A stretch of DNA of 64,000 bases, from NCBI GenBank assembly GCA_032622095.1, contig CP136062.1, positions 228,238,578 to 228,302,577 of the forward strand, read 5' to 3'. The stretch comes from Siphonodentalium dalli (taxonomy: Eukaryota; Mollusca; Scaphopoda; Gadilida; Siphonodentaliidae). The position numbers were made by a program, and so were the translations under genes. Shown here piece after piece: positions 12,122-26,982 of the stretch. The notes beneath the pieces are model-generated. The model was given only the letters and a program-made list of their open reading frames with translations. It was not told where the DNA came from and ran no database searches. The stretch's first letter is position 1. Each line of letters opens with the position of its first letter.

Positions 12122-15106
12122 GGGGGGGGGGGGGGGGTTATGGTAAAATATAGTGAAAATTCTAATATTAATATTCAAGCCTGCAAATAGTGTGTCTGTC
12201 ATATGCAGAACGAGGTCCCCCCATAGAGTGAATTTAGTGACTTTATCTCGAACGGCGGGATATTGTCACCAAATTCAGCCTCTGTGGACCTCATTCTGTT
12301 TTGGTCCCAACTTCTGGGAAATTTCTTATAATAGTCTCAGATATTTTTTATCATCATTTTTAGTTACTTTTCCCCTTCTGGGAAGTTTCTCTATTTCCTA
12401 ATTTGCAGAAGATAAAATGCACAATCGAGGTGATTAATTGGTGAATTTTACCAACTTCAACTGGAGATTGAAGATCAATCTGATCCTAGGTCTCCCATAG
12501 CAGTTGAGGCCCAAGCAGAATGTGGTTCCCAAAGGGTGAATTTTGTTATGCTAGCCCGCCATGCGGGAAATTGACAAACTAAATATAAAAGAAGGAATAG
12601 AAAAGCTGCTGAGAAAACTAAATTCACACTCTGGGGACCTCATTCTGCTTAGCTAGCATCATCTTCTCTGGAGAGTGTATTATCAAATTTCTATAGAAAC
12701 TTCTTCGTATGCAATGTAGATTATATTTCTTATTTAGTTTAATTTCTCTATATCCCCAAATTGGCAGACGACACATTGCATAATCGAGGTTCCCAATGGG
12801 TGTACATCACAATATTCACCATTTGGAAACTTCAATCTGAGTCTATGTCTCCCATAGCAGAATGAGGTCCCCAGAGGGTGAATTTAGTTATGCTAGTCCG
12901 ATATCCGGGATAACGCCACTATATTCACCCTCCGGGGGACCCAATTCTGCAAATGACAGGTACACTAAACTCACGCTTGCTATCATCACCGTTGACGTCA
13001 TGAAGTCATTCGGCAACAACACCATAGACTAAAAATCCTTCCTTCATCTATGACAACACCCAGGTCGACGTAGCAATACTTGACTTCTCAAAAGCTTTTT
13101 ATATAGTGCCCCATCGTAAACTGCTCCACAAATTAGAACACTACGGTATCCATGGGAACCTGCTGGCTTAGCTGAGATCTTTCCTGATGGACCGGAAGAT
13201 GAGAGTGGTTGTAGATGGTAATTAAATCATCATAACGAGTACACGTCACGTTGGAATCTGGAGTACGACGTAGGGGGCCCCGAAACTGATCATTGTACAA
13301 GGATCAGTTTTAGGACCCCTATACTTTTCCTTTGCCACATCAATAATCTACCAGACAACATCCGCTCAAACGGAAGACTACAGTAATGCTCTAAATAATC
13401 GACTCCTTAATCACAGCAGAATTATGGGTAACTTTTCAGGATTTAGTCGGAAATATGGCTTGTTGCCATTCATAGGAAAGCTCTCGGGGGAGCTTTCCGA
13501 TGAATGGCAACAATCCATATTTCCGACTAAATCCTGAAAAGTTACCCATAATTCTGCTGTGGTTAAGGAGTCGATTATTTAGAGCATTGCTGTACATGTA
13601 TTCCGACGACTGACCTCTGTACAGGGAAATTCGATCTTTCAACGACCACCCGAAACTCCAAGAAGACCTTCAATCACTCGGTAAATGGACAAACACACGC
13701 GGAATGTCATTCAACACCATCACCATGACAACCAATAAATCGACAACCTTCTGCTATTCGCTAAATAATGACTTATTCATGATTAAAGGACGTAGCTGAA
13801 CACCCGTACATTGGAGTCATGATGTCCAATGATCTCCAATAACATGTAATGGAGCAAACACATCGGGAACATCACAAACAAGCACCCTAAACTTCCTACA
13901 AGGAAACCTCAAACGCTGTTCACGAGAACTTAGGAAAACCAATTACATGTTCATCACACAAGTCAGATCCAACGTAGACCATCTGGGACCCGTTCCACCA
14001 AAGCGACATCGACAAAGTAGAGCAGCAAGATTTATAAAACAGGACTGCAGAAGCACACAGGAGCGGTTACCGACTTTCTAGCAGATCACAAACAACCATC
14101 ACTGGCAAAACGGAGAAACAACAAACATATTTCTGTACAAGGTGGCCCAGCAATCCCCGATCAAGTCTATACGAAACCCTGCATGAAGGGAACGCGCAAC
14201 AACAACAAAATCCAACCGGTTACTAACTAAGTCAGATCCCGTCACACCTAATAAGGAACAATAGAAGGCGCTACATACTATCACCGAACATCGACACCAA
14301 GGAGTACCAGAACGCGGATATGTATAGGAATCAGGGAGCTAAATGTGTTCTAGAGTTGGGGAGCGAGTACACCGTGGAACCCTAAAGGTGAAGGTAACTG
14401 AAGAATGACCTTCACCTGATACATGCGACACGTTATTAAAGGATGACATCGCGTTTATTTGATTTGTACATAATATCTAAATAATTTAAACTGGTGAATG
14501 AATGGGGGAACGGATTTTTGTGAGCGGGAAATGTATTTAACTAGCTGTTGTAGATCTGAGTTTTTCCAGATCAAATTTGGCTGTGAGATAGCCCTGTCGT
14601 ACACTTGGGGATTTATTTTAAAAAGTAAACACATGACCTATGATTTTTCTTGCATTTTCGTGATCGACTGGTGTCAATCTAGCTGGGTAAACATCACTGG
14701 TATGGCCTGCAGGCTTCAATTCGGCGAATTTGGCCGAAACGTTAACACTGTCGCCTATGGGAAACCATTTAGTTCCGTGATTCCTATAAGAACAATCAGT
14801 GACGTGAACAAAATGGAAGAGGAGTTTTGGATTACTGCGGTTGGGTGGAGGAACTGCGGAACGATTTGGACGCTAACATCTAGCGCACTCCTTCTCGTCG
14901 TGATAAACGCCTGTATTGGTTTATACGACGAACCAATCCAGATCCAGAAGAAGCCACGTTTCCGAGAATTAGAACAAAGAGAACTGAAACGGAAAAAAGG
15001 GATCAGAAAGTGAGAATTGGCAGACCCGTATATATGATCGATTACACCGGTACGGGTTTCCCAGAAAGCCTCTAGTTTTCGAGATACCCTGCATGACCGA
15101 GCCATT
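12122..15106 (+). repeat. Macrosatellite unit 5
   Basis: 16 G. RT relic 12963-14381, open frame 14498-15013. Diagnostic bases C at 12564, G at 13949, A at 14559. Confidence 0.95.
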
Positions 15107-18090
15107 GGGGGGGGGGGGGGGTTATGGTAAAATATAGTGAAAATTCTAATATTAATATTCAAGCCTGCAAATAGTGTGTCTGTCATATGCAGAACGAGGT
15201 CCCCCCATAGAGTGAATTTAGTGACTTTATCTCGAACGGCGGGATATTGTCACCAAATTCAGCCTCTGTGGACCTCATTCTGTTTTGGTCCCAACTTCTG
15301 GGAAATTTCTTATAATAGTCTCAGATATTTTTTATCATCATTTTTAGTTACTTTTCCCCTTCTGGGAAGTTTCTCTATTTCCTAATTTGCAGAAGATAAA
15401 ATGCACAATCGAGGTGATTAATTGGTGAATTTTACCAACTTCAACTGGAGATTGAAGATCAATCTGATCCTAGGTCTCCCATAGCAGTTGAGGCCCAAGC
15501 AGAATGTGGTTCCCAAAGGGTGAATTTTGTTATGCTAGCCCGCCATGTGGGAAATTGACAAACTAAATATAAAAGAAGGAATAGAAAAGCTGCTGAGAAA
15601 ACTAAATTCACACTCTGGGGACCTCATTCTGCTTAGCTAGCATCATCTTCTCTGGAGAGTGTATTATCAAATTTCTATAGAAACTTCTTCGTATGCAATG
15701 TAGATTATATTTCTTATTTAGTTTAATTTCTCTATATCCCCAAATTGGCAGACGACACATTGCATAATCGAGGTTCCCAATGGGTGTACATCACAATATT
15801 CACCATTTGGAAACTTCAATCTGAGTCTATGTCTCCCATAGCAGAATGAGGTCCCCAGAGGGTGAATTTAGTTATGCTAGTCCGATATCCGGGATAACGC
15901 CACTATATTCACCCTCCGGGGGACCCAATTCTGCAAATGACAGGTACACTAAACTCACGCTTGCTATCATCACCGTTGACGTCATGAAGTCATTCGGCAA
16001 CAACACCATAGACTAAAAATCCTTCCTTCATCTATGACAACACCCAGGTCGACGTAGCAATACTTGACTTCTCAAAAGCTTTTTATATAGTGCCCCATCG
16101 TAAACTGCTCCACAAATTAGAACACTACGGTATCCATGGGAACCTGCTGGCTTAGCTGAGATCTTTCCTGATGGACCGGAAGATGAGAGTGGTTGTAGAT
16201 GGTAATTAAATCATCATAACGAGTACACGTCACGTTGGAATCTGGAGTACGACGTAGGGGGCCCCGAAACTGATCATTGTACAAGGATCAGTTTTAGGAC
16301 CCCTATACTTTTCCTTTGCCACATCAATAATCTACCAGACAACATCCGCTCAAACGGAAGACTACAGTAATGCTCTAAATAATCGACTCCTTAATCACAG
16401 CAGAATTATGGGTAACTTTTCAGGATTTAGTCGGAAATATGGCTTGTTGCCATTCATAGGAAAGCTCTCGGGGGAGCTTTCCGATGAATGGCAACAATCC
16501 ATATTTCCGACTAAATCCTGAAAAGTTACCCATAATTCTGCTGTGGTTAAGGAGTCGATTATTTAGAGCATTGCTGTACATGTATTCCGACGACTGACCT
16601 CTGTACAGGGAAATTCGATCTTTCAACGACCACCCGAAACTCCAAGAAGACCTTCAATCACTCGGTAAATGGACAAACACACGCGGAATGTCATTCAACA
16701 CCATCACCATGACAACCAATAAATCGACAACCTTCTGCTATTCGCTAAATAATGACTTATTCATGATTAAAGGACGTAGCTGAACACCCGTACATTGGAG
16801 TCATGATGTCCAATGATCTCCAATAACATGTAATGGAGCAAACACATCGGGAACATCACAAACAAGCACCCTAAACTTCCTACAAGGAAACCTCAAACGC
16901 TGTTCACGAGAACTTAGGAAAACCAATTACATGTTCATCACACAAGTCAGATCCAACGTAGACCATCTGGGACCCGTTCCACCAAAGCGACATCGACAAA
17001 GTAGAGCAGCAAGATTTATAAAACAGGACTGCAGAAGCACACAGGAGCGGTTACCGACTTTCTAGCAGATCACAAACAACCATCACTGGCAAAACGGAGA
17101 AACAACAAACATATTTCTGTACAAGGTGGCCCAGCAATCCCCGATCAAGTCTATACGAAACCCTGCATGAAGGGAACGCGCAACAACAACAAAATCCAAC
17201 CGGTTACTAACTAAGTCAGATCCCGTCACACCTAATAAGGAACAATAGAAGGCGCTACATACTATCACCGAACATCGACACCAAGGAGTACCAGAACGCG
17301 GATATGTATAGGAATCAGGGAGCTAAATGTGTTCTAGAGTTGGGGAGCGAGTACACCGTGGAACCCTAAAGGTGAAGGTAACTGAAGAATGACCTTCACC
17401 TGATACATGCGACACGTTATTAAAGGATGACATCGCGTTTATTTGATTTGTACATAATATCTAAATAATTTAAACTGGTGAATGAATGGGGGAACGGATT
17501 TTTGTGAGCGGGAAATGTATTTAACTAGCTGTTGTAGATCTGAGTTTTTCCAGATCAAATTTGGCTGTGAGATAGCCCTGTCGTACACTTGGGGATTTAT
17601 TTTAAAAAGTAAACACATGACCTATGATTTTTCTTGCATTTTCGTGATCGACTGGTGTCAATCTAGCTGGGTAAACATCACTGGTATGGCCTGCAGGCTT
17701 CAATTCGGCGAATTTGGCCGAAACGTTAACACTGTCGCCTATGGGAAACCATTTAGTTCCGTGATTCCTATAAGAACAATCAGTGACGTGAACAAAATGG
17801 AAGAGGAGTTTTGGATTACTGCGGTTGGGTGGAGGAACTGCGGAACGATTTGGACGCTAACATCTAGCGCACTCCTTCTCGTCGTGATAAACGCCTGTAT
17901 TGGTTTATACGACGAACCAATCCAGATCCAGAAGAAGCCACGTTTCCGAGAATTAGAACAAAGAGAACTGAAACGGAAAAAAGGGATCAGAAAGTGAGAA
18001 TTGGCAGACCCGTATATATGATCGATTACACCGGTACGGGTTTCCCAGAAAGCCTCTAGTTTTCGAGATACCCTGCATGACCGAGCCATT
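15107..18090 (+). repeat. Macrosatellite unit 6
   Basis: 15 G, the shortest run; it brings a minus-strand frame across the junction into register as a 143-codon shadow. RT relic 15947-17365, open frame 17482-17997. Diagnostic bases T at 15548, G at 16933, A at 17543. Confidence 0.95.
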
Positions 18091-21075
18091 GGGGGGGGGG
18101 GGGGGGTTATGGTAAAATATAGTGAAAATTCTAATATTAATATTCAAGCCTGCAAATAGTGTGTCTGTCATATGCAGAACGAGGTCCCCCCATAGAGTGA
18201 ATTTAGTGACTTTATCTCGAACGGCGGGATATTGTCACCAAATTCAGCCTCTGTGGACCTCATTCTGTTTTGGTCCCAACTTCTGGGAAATTTCTTATAA
18301 TAGTCTCAGATATTTTTTATCATCATTTTTAGTTACTTTTCCCCTTCTGGGAAGTTTCTCTATTTCCTAATTTGCAGAAGATAAAATGCACAATCGAGGT
18401 GATTAATTGGTGAATTTTACCAACTTCAACTGGAGATTGAAGATCAATCTGATCCTAGGTCTCCCATAGCAGTTGAGGCCCAAGCAGAATGTGGTTCCCA
18501 AAGGGTGAATTTTGTTATGCTAGCCCGCCATGCGGGAAATTGACAAACTAAATATAAAAGAAGGAATAGAAAAGCTGCTGAGAAAACTAAATTCACACTC
18601 TGGGGACCTCATTCTGCTTAGCTAGCATCATCTTCTCTGGAGAGTGTATTATCAAATTTCTATAGAAACTTCTTCGTATGCAATGTAGATTATATTTCTT
18701 ATTTAGTTTAATTTCTCTATATCCCCAAATTGGCAGACGACACATTGCATAATCGAGGTTCCCAATGGGTGTACATCACAATATTCACCATTTGGAAACT
18801 TCAATCTGAGTCTATGTCTCCCATAGCAGAATGAGGTCCCCAGAGGGTGAATTTAGTTATGCTAGTCCGATATCCGGGATAACGCCACTATATTCACCCT
18901 CCGGGGGACCCAATTCTGCAAATGACAGGTACACTAAACTCACGCTTGCTATCATCACCGTTGACGTCATGAAGTCATTCGGCAACAACACCATAGACTA
19001 AAAATCCTTCCTTCATCTATGACAACACCCAGGTCGACGTAGCAATACTTGACTTCTCAAAAGCTTTTTATATAGTGCCCCATCGTAAACTGCTCCACAA
19101 ATTAGAACACTACGGTATCCATGGGAACCTGCTGGCTTAGCTGAGATCTTTCCTGATGGACCGGAAGATGAGAGTGGTTGTAGATGGTAATTAAATCATC
19201 ATAACGAGTACACGTCACGTTGGAATCTGGAGTACGACGTAGGGGGCCCCGAAACTGATCATTGTACAAGGATCAGTTTTAGGACCCCTATACTTTTCCT
19301 TTGCCACATCAATAATCTACCAGACAACATCCGCTCAAACGGAAGACTACAGTAATGCTCTAAATAATCGACTCCTTAATCACAGCAGAATTATGGGTAA
19401 CTTTTCAGGATTTAGTCGGAAATATGGCTTGTTGCCATTCATAGGAAAGCTCTCGGGGGAGCTTTCCGATGAATGGCAACAATCCATATTTCCGACTAAA
19501 TCCTGAAAAGTTACCCATAATTCTGCTGTGGTTAAGGAGTCGATTATTTAGAGCATTGCTGTACATGTATTCCGACGACTGACCTCTGTACAGGGAAATT
19601 CGATCTTTCAACGACCACCCGAAACTCCAAGAAGACCTTCAATCACTCGGTAAATGGACAAACACACGCGGAATGTCATTCAACACCATCACCATGACAA
19701 CCAATAAATCGACAACCTTCTGCTATTCGCTAAATAATGACTTATTCATGATTAAAGGACGTAGCTGAACACCCGTACATTGGAGTCATGATGTCCAATG
19801 ATCTCCAATAACATGTAATGGAGCAAACACATCGGGAACATCACAAACAAGCACCCTAAACTTCCTACAAGGAAACCTCAAACGCTGTTCACGAGAACTT
19901 AGGAAAACCAATTACATGTTCATCACACAAGTCAGATCCAACGTAGACCATCTGGGACCCGTTCCACCAAAGCGACATCGACAAAGTAGAGCAGCAAGAT
20001 TTATAAAACAGGACTGCAGAAGCACACAGGAGCGGTTACCGACTTTCTAGCAGATCACAAACAACCATCACTGGCAAAACGGAGAAACAACAAACATATT
20101 TCTGTACAAGGTGGCCCAGCAATCCCCGATCAAGTCTATACGAAACCCTGCATGAAGGGAACGCGCAACAACAACAAAATCCAACCGGTTACTAACTAAG
20201 TCAGATCCCGTCACACCTAATAAGGAACAATAGAAGGCGCTACATACTATCACCGAACATCGACACCAAGGAGTACCAGAACGCGGATATGTATAGGAAT
20301 CAGGGAGCTAAATGTGTTCTAGAGTTGGGGAGCGAGTACACCGTGGAACCCTAAAGGTGAAGGTAACTGAAGAATGACCTTCACCTGATACATGCGACAC
20401 GTTATTAAAGGATGACATCGCGTTTATTTGATTTGTACATAATATCTAAATAATTTAAACTGGTGAATGAATGGGGGAACGGATTTTTGTGAGCGGGAAA
20501 TGTATTTAACTAGCTGTTGTAGATCTGAGTTTTTCCAGATCAAATTTGGCTGTGAGATAGCCCTGTCGTACACTTGGGGATTTATTTTAAAAAGTAAACA
20601 CATGACCTATGATTTTTCTTGCATTTTCGTGATCGACTGGTGTCAATCTAGCTGGGTAAACATCACTGGTATGGCCTGCAGGCTTCAATTCGGCGAATTT
20701 GGCCGAAACGTTAACACTGTCGCCTATGGGAAACCATTTAGTTCCGTGATTCCTATAAGAACAATCAGTGACGTGAACAAAATGGAAGAGGAGTTTTGGA
20801 TTACTGCGGTTGGGTGGAGGAACTGCGGAACGATTTGGACGCTAACATCTAGCGCACTCCTTCTCGTCGTGATAAACGCCTGTATTGGTTTATACGACGA
20901 ACCAATCCAGATCCAGAAGAAGCCACGTTTCCGAGAATTAGAACAAAGAGAACTGAAACGGAAAAAAGGGATCAGAAAGTGAGAATTGGCAGACCCGTAT
21001 ATATGATCGATTACACCGGTACGGGTTTCCCAGAAAGCCTCTAGTTTTCGAGATACCCTGCATGACCGAGCCATT
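18091..21075 (+). repeat. Macrosatellite unit 7
   Basis: 16 G. RT relic 18932-20350, open frame 20467-20982. Diagnostic bases C at 18533, G at 19918, A at 20528. Confidence 0.95.
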
Positions 21076-24060
21076 GGGGGGGGGGGGGGGGTTATGGTAA
21101 AATATAGTGAAAATTCTAATATTAATATTCAAGCCTGCAAATAGTGTGTCTGTCATATGCAGAACGAGGTCCCCCCATAGAGTGAATTTAGTGACTTTAT
21201 CTCGAACGGCGGGATATTGTCACCAAATTCAGCCTCTGTGGACCTCATTCTGTTTTGGTCCCAACTTCTGGGAAATTTCTTATAATAGTCTCAGATATTT
21301 TTTATCATCATTTTTAGTTACTTTTCCCCTTCTGGGAAGTTTCTCTATTTCCTAATTTGCAGAAGATAAAATGCACAATCGAGGTGATTAATTGGTGAAT
21401 TTTACCAACTTCAACTGGAGATTGAAGATCAATCTGATCCTAGGTCTCCCATAGCAGTTGAGGCCCAAGCAGAATGTGGTTCCCAAAGGGTGAATTTTGT
21501 TATGCTAGCCCGCCATGTGGGAAATTGACAAACTAAATATAAAAGAAGGAATAGAAAAGCTGCTGAGAAAACTAAATTCACACTCTGGGGACCTCATTCT
21601 GCTTAGCTAGCATCATCTTCTCTGGAGAGTGTATTATCAAATTTCTATAGAAACTTCTTCGTATGCAATGTAGATTATATTTCTTATTTAGTTTAATTTC
21701 TCTATATCCCCAAATTGGCAGACGACACATTGCATAATCGAGGTTCCCAATGGGTGTACATCACAATATTCACCATTTGGAAACTTCAATCTGAGTCTAT
21801 GTCTCCCATAGCAGAATGAGGTCCCCAGAGGGTGAATTTAGTTATGCTAGTCCGATATCCGGGATAACGCCACTATATTCACCCTCCGGGGGACCCAATT
21901 CTGCAAATGACAGGTACACTAAACTCACGCTTGCTATCATCACCGTTGACGTCATGAAGTCATTCGGCAACAACACCATAGACTAAAAATCCTTCCTTCA
22001 TCTATGACAACACCCAGGTCGACGTAGCAATACTTGACTTCTCAAAAGCTTTTTATATAGTGCCCCATCGTAAACTGCTCCACAAATTAGAACACTACGG
22101 TATCCATGGGAACCTGCTGGCTTAGCTGAGATCTTTCCTGATGGACCGGAAGATGAGAGTGGTTGTAGATGGTAATTAAATCATCATAACGAGTACACGT
22201 CACGTTGGAATCTGGAGTACGACGTAGGGGGCCCCGAAACTGATCATTGTACAAGGATCAGTTTTAGGACCCCTATACTTTTCCTTTGCCACATCAATAA
22301 TCTACCAGACAACATCCGCTCAAACGGAAGACTACAGTAATGCTCTAAATAATCGACTCCTTAATCACAGCAGAATTATGGGTAACTTTTCAGGATTTAG
22401 TCGGAAATATGGCTTGTTGCCATTCATAGGAAAGCTCTCGGGGGAGCTTTCCGATGAATGGCAACAATCCATATTTCCGACTAAATCCTGAAAAGTTACC
22501 CATAATTCTGCTGTGGTTAAGGAGTCGATTATTTAGAGCATTGCTGTACATGTATTCCGACGACTGACCTCTGTACAGGGAAATTCGATCTTTCAACGAC
22601 CACCCGAAACTCCAAGAAGACCTTCAATCACTCGGTAAATGGACAAACACACGCGGAATGTCATTCAACACCATCACCATGACAACCAATAAATCGACAA
22701 CCTTCTGCTATTCGCTAAATAATGACTTATTCATGATTAAAGGACGTAGCTGAACACCCGTACATTGGAGTCATGATGTCCAATGATCTCCAATAACATG
22801 TAATGGAGCAAACACATCGGGAACATCACAAACAAGCACCCTAAACTTCCTACAAGGAAACCTCAAACGCTGTTCACGAGAACTTAGGAAAACCAATTAC
22901 ATGTTCATCACACAAGTCAGATCCAACGTAGACCATCTGGGACCCGTTCCACCAAAGCGACATCGACAAAGTAGAGCAGCAAGATTTATAAAACAGGACT
23001 GCAGAAGCACACAGGAGCGGTTACCGACTTTCTAGCAGATCACAAACAACCATCACTGGCAAAACGGAGAAACAACAAACATATTTCTGTACAAGGTGGC
23101 CCAGCAATCCCCGATCAAGTCTATACGAAACCCTGCATGAAGGGAACGCGCAACAACAACAAAATCCAACCGGTTACTAACTAAGTCAGATCCCGTCACA
23201 CCTAATAAGGAACAATAGAAGGCGCTACATACTATCACCGAACATCGACACCAAGGAGTACCAGAACGCGGATATGTATAGGAATCAGGGAGCTAAATGT
23301 GTTCTAGAGTTGGGGAGCGAGTACACCGTGGAACCCTAAAGGTGAAGGTAACTGAAGAATGACCTTCACCTGATACATGCGACACGTTATTAAAGGATGA
23401 CATCGCGTTTATTTGATTTGTACATAATATCTAAATAATTTAAACTGGTGAATGAATGGGGGAACGGATTTTTGTGAGCGGGAAATGTATTTAACTAGCT
23501 GTTGTAGATCTGAGTTTTTCCAGATCAAATTTGGCTGTGAGATAGCCCTGTCGTACACTTGGGGATTTATTTTAAAAAGTAAACACATGACCTATGATTT
23601 TTCTTGCATTTTCGTGATCGACTGGTGTCAATCTAGCTGGGTAAACATCACTGGTATGGCCTGCAGGCTTCAATTCGGCGAATTTGGCCGAAACGTTAAC
23701 ACTGTCGCCTATGGGAAACCATTTAGTTCCGTGATTCCTATAAGAACAATCAGTGACGTGAACAAAATGGAAGAGGAGTTTTGGATTACTGCGGTTGGGT
23801 GGAGGAACTGCGGAACGATTTGGACGCTAACATCTAGCGCACTCCTTCTCGTCGTGATAAACGCCTGTATTGGTTTATACGACGAACCAATCCAGATCCA
23901 GAAGAAGCCACGTTTCCGAGAATTAGAACAAAGAGAACTGAAACGGAAAAAAGGGATCAGAAAGTGAGAATTGGCAGACCCGTATATATGATCGATTACA
24001 CCGGTACGGGTTTCCCAGAAAGCCTCTAGTTTTCGAGATACCCTGCATGACCGAGCCATT
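21076..24060 (+). repeat. Macrosatellite unit 8
   Basis: 16 G. RT relic 21917-23335, open frame 23452-23967. Diagnostic bases T at 21518, G at 22903, A at 23513. Confidence 0.95.
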
Positions 24061-26882
24061 GGGGGGGGGGGGGGGGGTTATGGTAAAATATAGTGAAAAT
24101 TCTAATATTAATATTCAAGCCTGCAAATAGTGTGTCTGTCATATGCAGAACGAGGTCCCCCCATAGAGTGAATTTAGTGACTTTATCTCGAACGGCGGGA
24201 TATTGTCACCAAATTCAGCCTCTGTGGACCTCATTCTGTTTTGGTCCCAACTTCTGGGAAATTTCTTATAATAGTCTCAGATATTTTTTATCATCATTTT
24301 TAGTTACTTTTCCCCTTCTGGGAAGTTTCTCTATTTCCTAATTTGCAGAAGATAAAATGCACAATCGAGGTGATTAATTGGTGAATTTTACCAACTTCAA
24401 CTGGAGATTGAAGATCAATCTGATCCTAGGTCTCCCATAGCAGTTGAGGCCCAAGCAGAATGTGGTTCCCAAAGGGTGAATTTTGTTATGCTAGCCCGCC
24501 ATGCGGGAAATTGACAAACTAAATATAAAAGAAGGAATAGAAAAGCTGCTGAGAAAACTAAATTCACACTCTGGGGACCTCATTCTGCTTAGCTAGCATC
24601 ATCTTCTCTGGAGAGTGTATTATCAAATTTCTATAGAAACTTCTTCGTATGCAATGTAGATTATATTTCTTATTTAGTTTAATTTCTCTATATCCCCAAA
24701 TTGGCAGACGACACATTGCATAATCGAGGTTCCCAATGGGTGTACATCACAATATTCACCATTTGGAAACTTCAATCTGAGTCTATGTCTCCCATAGCAG
24801 AATGAGGTCCCCAGAGGGTGAATTTAGTTATGCTAGTCCGATATCCGGGATAACGCCACTATATTCACCCTCCGGGGGACCCAATTCTGCAAATGACAGG
24901 TACACTAAACTCACGCTTGCTATCATCACCGTTGACGTCATGAAGTCATTCGGCAACAACACCATAGACTAAAAATCCTTCCTTCATCTATGACAACACC
25001 CAGGTCGACGTAGCAATACTTGACTTCTCAAAAGCTTTTTATATAGTGCCCCATCGTAAACTGCTCCACAAATTAGAACACTACGGTATCCATGGGAACC
25101 TGCTGGCTTAGCTGAGATCTTTCCTGATGGACCGGAAGATGAGAGTGGTTGTAGATGGTAATTAAATCATCATAACGAGTACACGTCACGTTGGAATCTG
25201 GAGTACGACGTAGGGGGCCCCGAAACTGATCATTGTACAAGGATCAGTTTTAGGACCCCTATACTTTTCCTTTGCCACATCAATAATCTACCAGACAACA
25301 TCCGCTCAAACGGAAGACTACAGTAATGCTCTAAATAATCGACTCCTTAATCACAGCAGAATTATGGGTAACTTTTCAGGATTTAGTCGGAAATATGGCT
25401 TGTTGCCATTCATAGGAAAGCTCTCGGGGGAGCTTTCCGATGAATGGCAACAATCCATATTTCCGACTAAATCCTGAAAAGTTACCCATAATTCTGCTGT
25501 GGTTAAGGAGTCGATTATTTAGAGCATTGCTGTACATGTATTCCGACGACTGACCTCTGTACAGGGAAATTCGATCTTTCAACGACCACCCGAAACTCCA
25601 AGAAGACCTTCAATCACTCGGTAAATGGACAAACACACGCGGAATGTCATTCAACACCATCACCATGACAACCAATAAATCGACAACCTTCTGCTATTCG
25701 CTAAATAATGACTTATTCATGATTAAAGGACGTAGCTGAACACCCGTACATTGGAGTCATGATGTCCAATGATCTCCAATAACATGTAATGGAGCAAACA
25801 CATCGGGAACATCACAAACAAGCACCCTAAACTTCCTACAAGGAAACCTCAAACGCTGTTCACGAGAACTTAGGAAAACCAATTACATGTTCATCACACA
25901 AGTCAGATCCAACGTAGACCATCTGGGACCCGTTCCACCAAAGCGACATCGACAAAGTAGAGCAGCAAGATTTATAAAACAGGACTGCAGAAGCACACAG
26001 GAGCGGTTACCGACTTTCTAGCAGATCACAAACAACCATCACTGGCAAAACGGAGAAACAACAAACATATTTCTGTACAAGGTGGCCCAGCAATCCCCGA
26101 TCAAGTCTATACGAAACCCTGCATGAAGGGAACGCGCAACAACAACAAAATCCAACCGGTTACTAACTAAGTCAGATCCCGTCACACCTAATAAGGAACA
26201 ATAGAAGGCGCTACATACTATCACCGAACATCGACACCAAGGAGTACCAGAACGCGGATATGTATAGGAATCAGGGAGCTAAATGTGTTCTAGAGTTGGG
26301 GAGCGAGTACACCGTGGAACCCTAAAGGTGAAGGTAACTGAAGAATGACCTTCACCTGATACATGCGACACGTTATTAAAGGATGACATCGCGTTTATTT
26401 GATTTGTACATAATATCTAAATAATTTAAACTGGTGAATGAATGGGGGAACGGATTTTTGTGAGCGGGAAATGTATTTAACTAGCTGTTGTAGATCTGAG
26501 TTTTTCCAGATCAAATTTGGCTGTGAGATAGCCCTGTCGTACACTTGGGGATTTATTTTAAAAAGTAAACACATGACCTATGATTTTTCTTGCATTTTCG
26601 TGATCGACTGGTGTCAATCTAGCTGGGTAAACATCACTGGTATGGCCTGCAGGCTTCAATTCGGCGAATTTGGCCGAAACGTTAACACTGTCGCCTATGG
26701 GAAACCATTTAGTTCCGTGATTCCTATAAGAACAATCAGTGACGTGAACAAAATGGAAGAGGAGTTTTGGATTACTGCGGTTGGGTGGAGGAACTGCGGA
26801 ACGATTTGGACGCTAACATCTAGCGCACTCCTTCTCGTCGTGATAAACGCCTGTATTGGTTTATACGACGAACCAATCCAGA
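24061..26882 (+). repeat. Macrosatellite unit 9, cut by assembly gap
   Basis: 17 G. RT relic 24903-26321. The open frame starts at 26438 and is cut by the gap after codon 148. Diagnostic bases C at 24504, G at 25889, A at 26499, the pattern of units to its left. Confidence 0.93.
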
Positions 26883-26982
26883 NNNNNNNNNNNNNNNNNN
26901 NNNNNNNNNNNNNNNNNNNNNNNNNNNNNNNNNNNNNNNNNNNNNNNNNNNNNNNNNNNNNNNNNNNNNNNNNNNNNNNNNN
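26883..26982. other. Assembly gap, 100 N
   Basis: Exactly 100 N, which looks like a placeholder of unknown size. Left of it the unit stops 164 bases short of its end; right of it the sequence resumes about 1770 bases into a unit. At least about 1934 bases are therefore missing, plus possibly any whole number of ~2985-base units. Open frames read through the N run are artefacts. Confidence 0.98.
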
